This document shows positions 33,265-38,020 of a stretch of 38,020 nt of DNA, one piece after another. The notes below the pieces were generated by a model, which saw only the letters and a list, made by a program, of their open reading frames with translations, ran no database searches and was not told the origin of the DNA. A program made the position numbers and the translations under genes. Origin of the DNA: Acidobacteriota bacterium (GTDB lineage Bacteria > Acidobacteriota > Terriglobia > Acidiferrales > UBA7541); contig JAJPIE010000018.1 in assembly GCA_021324935.1 (NCBI GenBank), positions 1 through 38,020 of the forward strand. Direction: 5' to 3'. Position 1 is the first letter of the stretch. Each line of letters starts with the position of its first letter.

Positions 33265-33755
33265 CGCTCGCGCCCGATGCGGTCGACTTCTTTTTTGACG
33301 GCCAATAGATCGAGGCTGGCCAAGGGCAGGCTGAGAAACAAATCGATCCGGCGGCTCAGTGTGATGAATGCGTCGCGAAAAGCGCGTTGGATTTCTTCGG
33401 GCGAGCCTTTCACTGCTGCCGGATCCGGGACCCCCCAATGGGCTGTGATCGGTTGCCCCGGCCACACCGGGCATAGTTCTGCCGCGGCCGAATCGCACAC
33501 GGTGAAGACGAAGTCCATGCGCGGCGCATTGGGCCGCGCGAACTCATCCCAGCTCTTGCTGCGGTACGCTTCCGTAGGCAGGCCCACCGCGCGCAATTGC
33601 GCGAGAGCATGGGGATTCACCTGTCCCGTGGGATGGCTGCCGGCGCTGAAGGCGCGAAAGCTTTTTGCGCCCCGGTGATTGAGCAGCGCCTCCGCGAAAA
33701 TCGAGCGCGCGGAGTTGCCTGTGCAAAGAAACAGCACGTTGTAATGCTTGTCCAT
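33261..33755 (-). CDS. arsC: arsenate reductase, LMW-PTP-type (thioredoxin-coupled)
   Basis: The start chosen is ATG 33755 (MDKHYNVLFLCTGNSARS) with GAGG upstream; a longer frame overlaps arsM. The product has 164 residues. The phosphatase-like P-loop CTGNSARS carries Cys11 and Arg17. Two further cysteines, Cys87 and Cys95 in FTVCDSAAAELCPVW, can form the relay disulfide that thioredoxin reduces, as in the S. aureus pI258 type. DPAAVKGSPEE includes the catalytic-type Asp. It reduces As(V) to As(III) for export and methylation. The long C-terminal helix (RRIDLFLSLPLASLDL) is typical of this group. Confidence 0.93.
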   Translation of the reverse strand: MDKHYNVLFLCTGNSARSIFAEALLNHRGAKSFRAFSAGSHPTGQVNPHALAQLRAVGLPTEAYRSKSWDEFARPNAPRMDFVFTVCDSAAAELCPVWPGQPITAHWGVPDPAAVKGSPEEIQRAFRDAFITLSRRIDLFLSLPLASLDLLAVKKEVDRIGRER

Positions 33756-33763
33756 AATGAGCC

Positions 33764-34630
33764 TCAATGGCAGCAGGGGAGATCGATGCAGTCCGGCGGA
33801 CAATCGCAGGCAGCTAGCGCCGGCTTGCTGGCGCGCAGGAACGCGCTCATGAATTTATCCTTCACCAGGGGCGCGATTCTCTCGGCGTCGAAGCCCGCCG
33901 CCTCCAGAAACCTGCGCGCTTCTTCGACCTGATAGATCCGCGTCGGCTCCACATCAATGGAGGCAAATCCAGCAGCCGCCAATTTCTCGACATACTCACT
34001 TTCCTGCAAAGCGCCCGCAATGCAGCCGACCCACAGCTCCATGCTTTTGCGAATGTCGGCGGGCACTTCGCCGCGCAGCACCACATCGGAAACGGCCAGA
34101 CGCCCGCCTGGCTTCAGCACGCGAAAGGCTTCGCGCAGGACGCGGTCCTTGTCCCCGGAGAGATTGATGACGCAATTCGAAATGATTACGTTCACGGTGT
34201 TGTCGGGGAGCGGAATTTCTTCGATGGTGCCCTTCAGAAATTCAACGTTTTGCACGCCGGCCTTGCGCTGATTTTCGCGCGCCAGAGCCAACATTTCATC
34301 GGTCATGTCCAGTCCGTAAGCCTTGCCGGCGGGCCCGACGCGGCGCGCGGAGAGCAGCACGTCGATGCCGCCGCCGGAGCCGAGGTCGAGCACGATCTCT
34401 CCCGGCTGCAACTCCGCCAGCGCAGTGGGATTCCCGCAGCCAAGCGAAGCAGCGACCGCTTCGGCGGGCAGGCTGCCTCTTTCCGCCTCACCGTAGAGAT
34501 TGCGCGTGATGGGATCGCAGCCGCTCAGCGAGGCGCCGCCTCCGCAGCAGGCGGTCTTACCCTGCGCTACCTGGTTAGCCGCCGCGCCGTACTTTTCTTT
34601 CACTGCGTCCTGGAGAGTTTGTTCACTCAT
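33764..34630 (-). CDS. arsM: arsenite S-adenosylmethionine methyltransferase
   Basis: ATG 34630 has AGGA 9 bases upstream; the product has 288 residues. The class I SAM fold is shown by [20 protein letters not shown] and GLDMTDEML. The three cysteines that bind As(III) in ArsM are recognisable: Cys65 in LGCGNP, Cys153 in ISNCVINLS and Cys203 in VGCIAGAL. N-terminal CCGGG and a cysteine-rich tail ([15 protein letters not shown]) are additional thiols that may hold arsenic or another metal. The enzyme methylates arsenite to mono- to trimethylated forms, some volatile. It lies between arsR and arsC. Confidence 0.95.
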   Translation of the reverse strand: MSEQTLQDAVKEKYGAAANQVAQGKTACCGGGASLSGCDPITRNLYGEAERGSLPAEAVAASLGCGNPTALAELQPGEIVLDLGSGGGIDVLLSARRVGPAGKAYGLDMTDEMLALARENQRKAGVQNVEFLKGTIEEIPLPDNTVNVIISNCVINLSGDKDRVLREAFRVLKPGGRLAVSDVVLRGEVPADIRKSMELWVGCIAGALQESEYVEKLAAAGFASIDVEPTRIYQVEEARRFLEAAGFDAERIAPLVKDKFMSAFLRASKPALAACDCPPDCIDLPCCH

Positions 34631-34646
34631 GTTTTGTTTCCTTCCG

Positions 34647-34991
34647 TCATTTCGAGATTTGCACGATTGCTTCGGCGGGCACGGCGCGGTTGCGGGTGCA
34701 GCATTCCTCGTAGAGAAAGCCGAGCACTTCGCGGAGCGCGTCGGTGTTCGCCGAATACCAGAGGAAGGTGCCGGCGCGCCGCACGTCCACCAGGCCGACC
34801 TGGCGCAATTTTTCCAGGTGGTGCGAAAGCGTCGAGGCGGGGATGCCGAGTTCCTCCTGAATTTCGCCCGCGACCATGCCGGTGGGATGCGCCGATAGCA
34901 GCAAGCGAACAATCTGGAGGCGAGGCTCGGCGCCGATGGCGGAAAAACGATCGGCGCAGCGTGTGACGAGAAGCGGATCGGGCATCTTCAT
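34647..34991 (-). CDS. arsR: ArsR-family arsenic-responsive repressor
   Basis: The product has 114 residues from ATG 34991 (a second ATG at 34985 is possible). The winged-helix has the recognition helix PASTLSHHLEKL and wing VDVRRAGTFLWYSA. The classical ELCVC metal site is absent; instead Cys12 and Cys97-Cys98 (EECCTR) are present, resembling C-terminal As(III) sites of other ArsR types (AfArsR-like). As(III) binding releases the repressor from the operator. It is the first gene of arsR-arsM-arsC-acr3, and arsM starts 16 bases after its stop. The operator overlaps its own start codon. Confidence 0.93.
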   Translation of the reverse strand: MKMPDPLLVTRCADRFSAIGAEPRLQIVRLLLSAHPTGMVAGEIQEELGIPASTLSHHLEKLRQVGLVDVRRAGTFLWYSANTDALREVLGFLYEECCTRNRAVPAEAIVQISK

Positions 34992-35014
34992 ATTTCGATG
35001 ATTGCAGAAATATG
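34989..35014 (-). promoter_or_regulatory. ars operator: 8-10-8 palindrome over the arsR start
   Basis: CATATTTC (34989-34996) and GAAATATG (35007-35014) are perfect inverted repeats with a 10-bp spacer. On the minus strand a TTGCGC and, 17 bases on, AATCAT could be the -35 and -10, putting the start of transcription a few bases before ATG 34991. The palindrome then covers both the -10 and the start codon. It is likely the ArsR binding site. Confidence 0.65.
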
Positions 35015-35155
35015 GAAACAGCGCAACCCCTTTTTTCGGAAACCCTACCCTCCGCTCCCGCATCCCACCTAACTGATGCTGTTGTCCTTGCAACTCGCGC
35101 GGTTTTCGCTTTTGACCCCTCCTCCAGCCCATGGGATACTGAAAAAACCAACTTT

Positions 35156-37225
35156 ATGACTCGAAAACGACCGTTTTTCGCCGTGCTGTGGGCTTCTCTG
35201 GTAGCGCTCCCCTCCTTCGCCCAGATTGCCGAACCTTCGCAAGCCCCAACGGCCGAACCGCCCAAGGTGGTTGCCCGCGCCGACGCTTATTACAACTTCA
35301 CGATGGGCCATGTTTACGAGCAGCAGTACGAGCAGACCGGCGCCGGGGAATACGCGACACGCGCGATTGAGTCCTACAAGAAGGCGTATGCCCTTGACCC
35401 ACAGTCGCCGATCATCGGCGAGCGGCTGGCGGAAATGTATTGGAAGGCGCAGCGGGTGCGCGAAGCGGTTACGGAAGCCACGCAAATTCTGAAAAACAAT
35501 CCGGATGACCTGCCGACGCACCGCTTGCTGGCGCTGGTTTACCTGCGCAGTCTGGGAGACCTGAATGGACCCAACGTGCAGGGCGAGGCGATCGACAAAG
35601 CGATCCAGGAATATTCGGAAGTGCATCGCCTGGATCCCACGGACCAGGAATCGACGATTTGGCTGGCGCGGCTTTATCGCCTGCACAACGAAACGGACAA
35701 GGCAGAAGCCGTGCTGCGCGGTTTGTTGAAGGACGATCCGGAAAACGATGCGGGCGTCGAACAACTCACGCAACTCCTGCTGGATGAAAGCAAAGCCGAG
35801 GAAGCCATCGATCTGCTGAACGGCCTGATCCAGCGCTCGCCGTCAGCGACGCTCTACGATCATCTCGGAGACGCGTACACGCAGACACACGACTACGCGA
35901 AGGCGGAAGCCGCGTATCGCAAGGCCGTGGAGATCGATCCTTCCGAGCTAAGCCACTTGCGCGGCCTGGGCCAGACGCTCCTGTCGGAAGAGAAATATCC
36001 CCAAGCGCTTTCGATCTATCAGAAGCTTTCCGAGTTTCTGCCCGATGACGCGGATACGTATCTACGCATCGCGCAGATCTATCGCGAGCTGCACGAGCTC
36101 GATAAAGCGGAAGAAAATCTGGTGAAGGCGCGGCAATTCGCGCCCGGCAGCCTCGAGGTGATGTACAACGAGGCGATGATTTACGAATCGCAGGGAAGGT
36201 TTGAGGATGCCATTCGCGTGCTTTCCGACGCGGTGACCGGCGTGAAGGCACAGTCGCGCGTGATGCCTTCGCGGCGGCGCTCGCTGGCGATTCTCTATCA
36301 ACAGCTCGGAATGTTGTATCGCGACACACAGAACTATCAGGCGGCGATTTACACCTTCCAGGAGCTGGGCCATCTGGGCGATGAAGAGGATGCCAGATCT
36401 CGGCTGCTGATCATGGATACCTACCGGCAGGCGCGCGATCTGCCGAAAGCGCTGCAAGCCGGGAAAGACGCGGCGGCCAAGTTCCCCGATGACGCTTCGA
36501 TTCGCGCCAGCTACGCGATGGTCTTGGCGGACGCGCAACAGCCGGACGATGCGGTGAAGCTCTTGCAAGCTGGATTGAAAGGCGCGCCGGCAGACCGCGA
36601 TACGCTTTTGAACTACGCGCAGATTTACGAGCGCAGTCACCGATACAAGGAAGCCGAAGAATCCGCGCGCAAGGCGGAAGCGCTGGCCAAGCAGCCCGCG
36701 GACAATGAGATGACGTGGCTGCTGTTGGGCGCGATCTACGAGCATCAGAAGGAATATGACAAGGCCGAAGGGGCGTTCAAGAAGGTCCTGGAGATCAATC
36801 CGAAGAACGCCATCACGCTGAACTATTACGGTTATATGCTGGCGGAACGCGGCGTTCGCCTGGACGAGGCCCGCGACCTGATTCAACGGGCGCTGGACCA
36901 GGAGCCTTACAACGGCGCGTATCTCGACAGCCTTGGGTGGACTTATTACAAGGAAAACAAGCTGGACCAGGCCGAGCTGATGCTGCGCAAGGCGCTGGAG
37001 CGCGAATCGCACGACCCGACCATTCGCGGGCACCTGGGCGACGTGCTTGCGAAGCAGGGGCGTATCGAACTGGCCGTGACGGAATGGGAAAAGTCCCTCA
37101 ACGAATGGCATCGTGCCTTGCCAGCGGACCTGGAAGAAGATAAAGTCGCCGAAGTTGAAAAGAAGCTCAACGAATACAAGCATCGCGTAGCGCAGAAAAC
37201 CCCGGCTGCCGATGCCAAACCCTGA
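35156..37225 (+). CDS. secreted TPR-repeat protein
   Basis: The start chosen is ATG 35156, which begins a signal peptide MTRKRPFFAVLWASLVALPS ending SFAQ; an earlier ATG at 35012 lies in the ars operator region. The product has 689 residues. At least ten tetratricopeptide units follow, such as YYNFTMGHVYEQQYEQTGAG, LGDAYTQTHDYAKAEAAYRK, LRIAQIYRELHELDKAEEN, LGAIYEHQKEYDKAEGAFK and YLDSLGWTYYKENKLDQAEL. The last residues are a short charged helix. It is periplasmic or surface-exposed and likely a protein-protein scaffold. No other domain is present. ispE follows 8 bases after the stop, so the two probably share a transcript; no link in function is known. Confidence 0.9.
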   Translation: MTRKRPFFAVLWASLVALPSFAQIAEPSQAPTAEPPKVVARADAYYNFTMGHVYEQQYEQTGAGEYATRAIESYKKAYALDPQSPIIGERLAEMYWKAQRVREAVTEATQILKNNPDDLPTHRLLALVYLRSLGDLNGPNVQGEAIDKAIQEYSEVHRLDPTDQESTIWLARLYRLHNETDKAEAVLRGLLKDDPENDAGVEQLTQLLLDESKAEEAIDLLNGLIQRSPSATLYDHLGDAYTQTHDYAKAEAAYRKAVEIDPSELSHLRGLGQTLLSEEKYPQALSIYQKLSEFLPDDADTYLRIAQIYRELHELDKAEENLVKARQFAPGSLEVMYNEAMIYESQGRFEDAIRVLSDAVTGVKAQSRVMPSRRRSLAILYQQLGMLYRDTQNYQAAIYTFQELGHLGDEEDARSRLLIMDTYRQARDLPKALQAGKDAAAKFPDDASIRASYAMVLADAQQPDDAVKLLQAGLKGAPADRDTLLNYAQIYERSHRYKEAEESARKAEALAKQPADNEMTWLLLGAIYEHQKEYDKAEGAFKKVLEINPKNAITLNYYGYMLAERGVRLDEARDLIQRALDQEPYNGAYLDSLGWTYYKENKLDQAELMLRKALERESHDPTIRGHLGDVLAKQGRIELAVTEWEKSLNEWHRALPADLEEDKVAEVEKKLNEYKHRVAQKTPAADAKP

Positions 37226-37233
37226 GCGAACCG

Positions 37234-38020
37234 ATGCGGACAATCCGAATTCCTGCGTACGCGAAGGTGAACTTGCGCCTTGAAGTGCTCGGCAAGCGCG
37301 CCGACGGCTACCACGAACTGCGCACCATTTTTCAAACTGTGTCGCTGCACGACACGCTGGAATTCCGCTCGTCCCGCCGGCCGGGCGTGACCCTGGCCAT
37401 CCAGGGAAACGAGACGCTGGCGAAGGAAGACATCGAGAAGAATCTGGTATTTCGCGCGGTGGAGGCGCTGCGGCGGGAAACGCGGCTGCGCCCGGGCGTG
37501 GAAATCCTGCTGCGCAAGAAGATTCCCGCGGGGCGCGGGCTGGGCGGCGGATCAAGCGATGCGGCGGCGGCGCTGCTGGGCTATCTGAGATTCACGCGGC
37601 AGCGGCTGGAAACGCCGCGGCTTTTGGACGTTGCCGCGGGAATTGGCGCCGATGTGCCCTTTTTCCTTTTCGGCGGCACCGCTCTGGGCGTCAGCAGGGG
37701 AGAAGAGATCTACCCCTTGCCGGATGCGCCAAGCCGCACGTTGCTGATCGTATCCCCGGCCGAAGTTCACGTGCCCACGCCGGACGCCTACCGCTGGCTG
37801 CATGCCCCAGAACTGGCCTCGTTGACAAAATCCGCGGCCAACCATAAACTATTCAAGTTCTGTGCCCTGTGTTGGAGCGCGCAGGAAGCTTCGCTTTCGA
37901 ACGATTTCGAGACGGCGGTCTTCCGGCGTCATCCCCGGCTTGCGAAAATCAAGCGGGACCTGCTTCATCGTGGGGCTTCAGAAGCCTTGCTGGCGGGTAG
38001 CGGTTCGGCGGTGTTTGGAG
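37234..38020 (+). CDS. ispE: 4-diphosphocytidyl-2-C-methyl-D-erythritol kinase, partial
   Basis: The first 262 residues are in the window and the end lies to the right. The GHMP-kinase features are clear: AKVNLRLEVLGKRADGYHEL, the ATP loop IPAGRGLGGGSSDAAAALL (an Arg stands where Ala is usual in GAGLGGGSSDAA), and GIGADVPFFLFGGTALG. IspE phosphorylates CDP-methylerythritol in the MEP route to isoprenoids. Its product pathway also supplies the prenyl chains used by the mqnP enzyme in this window. ATG 37234 begins 8 bases after the TPR gene's stop. Confidence 0.95.
   Translation, partial: MRTIRIPAYAKVNLRLEVLGKRADGYHELRTIFQTVSLHDTLEFRSSRRPGVTLAIQGNETLAKEDIEKNLVFRAVEALRRETRLRPGVEILLRKKIPAGRGLGGGSSDAAAALLGYLRFTRQRLETPRLLDVAAGIGADVPFFLFGGTALGVSRGEEIYPLPDAPSRTLLIVSPAEVHVPTPDAYRWLHAPELASLTKSAANHKLFKFCALCWSAQEASLSNDFETAVFRRHPRLAKIKRDLLHRGASEALLAGSGSAVFG

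Noticed and set aside
36062..37555. 497-residue minus-strand open frame opposite the TPR gene and ispE
   Set aside because: It spans two well-supported plus-strand genes and shows no domain of its own.

Overview
The window is about 60% GC, densely coded on both strands, and looks like a chromosomal segment of an acidobacterium (Acidobacteriota, probably the Terriglobia/Acidobacteriia group). The lineage call is an inference. It rests on a carboxypeptidase-regulatory-domain TonB receptor of the Oar type, a fully separate MacA/ATPase/permease efflux operon, an octaheme cytochrome, the futalosine menaquinone genes, a Sec-insertion gene (selA), and an MXAN_5187-type small protein. No phage, integrase, transposase, rRNA, tRNA or CRISPR array was seen. 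No gene-free stretch exceeds 300 bases.

Layout. 1-4.8 kb: a partial lipoprotein built of five exact 273-bp Ig-like repeats, a FecR-like exported protein, a divergent DUF374 acyltransferase and an HtrA-type protease. 4.86-7.4 kb: a decayed macA-ATPase-permease efflux operon carrying two in-frame TAG codons, one frameshift and two large deletions. 7.6-13.5 kb: a secreted NTF2-like protein, a PilZ protein, a TonB receptor, a hemolysin III homologue and an octaheme cytochrome c of the hydroxylamine-oxidoreductase type. 13.6-18.3 kb: a processive GT2 glycosyltransferase and a divergent GT-C-like membrane glycosyltransferase, then an EthD protein and a ChrA-type chromate transporter. 18.3-22.9 kb: a PIN/RHH toxin-antitoxin pair, a quinone oxidoreductase, a potassium-channel-like protein, OsmC, DUF486 and an exported unknown protein.

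23-26.7 kb: ubiX-mqnP-mqnE, three menaquinone genes in one operon, with larB divergent. 26.7-29.7 kb: a medium-chain dehydrogenase overlapped by a small coiled-coil/RHH gene pair, then selA. 29.8-32.1 kb: an MXAN_5187-like gene and purH. 32.1-35.0 kb: a complete arsenic operon arsR-arsM-arsC-acr3 behind a palindromic operator that covers the arsR start codon. 35.1-38.0 kb: a large secreted TPR protein followed by the start of ispE.

The most unusual items are the RHH/coiled-coil pair and its operator-like repeats, which resemble those in front of the PIN/RHH module 9 kb away; the snapshot of efflux-operon decay; the octaheme cytochrome without its usual partners; and a plus-strand terminator-like hairpin with no plus-strand gene in front of it. 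Starts were chosen from ribosome binding sites and family N-termini, so several genes are shorter than their longest open frame.
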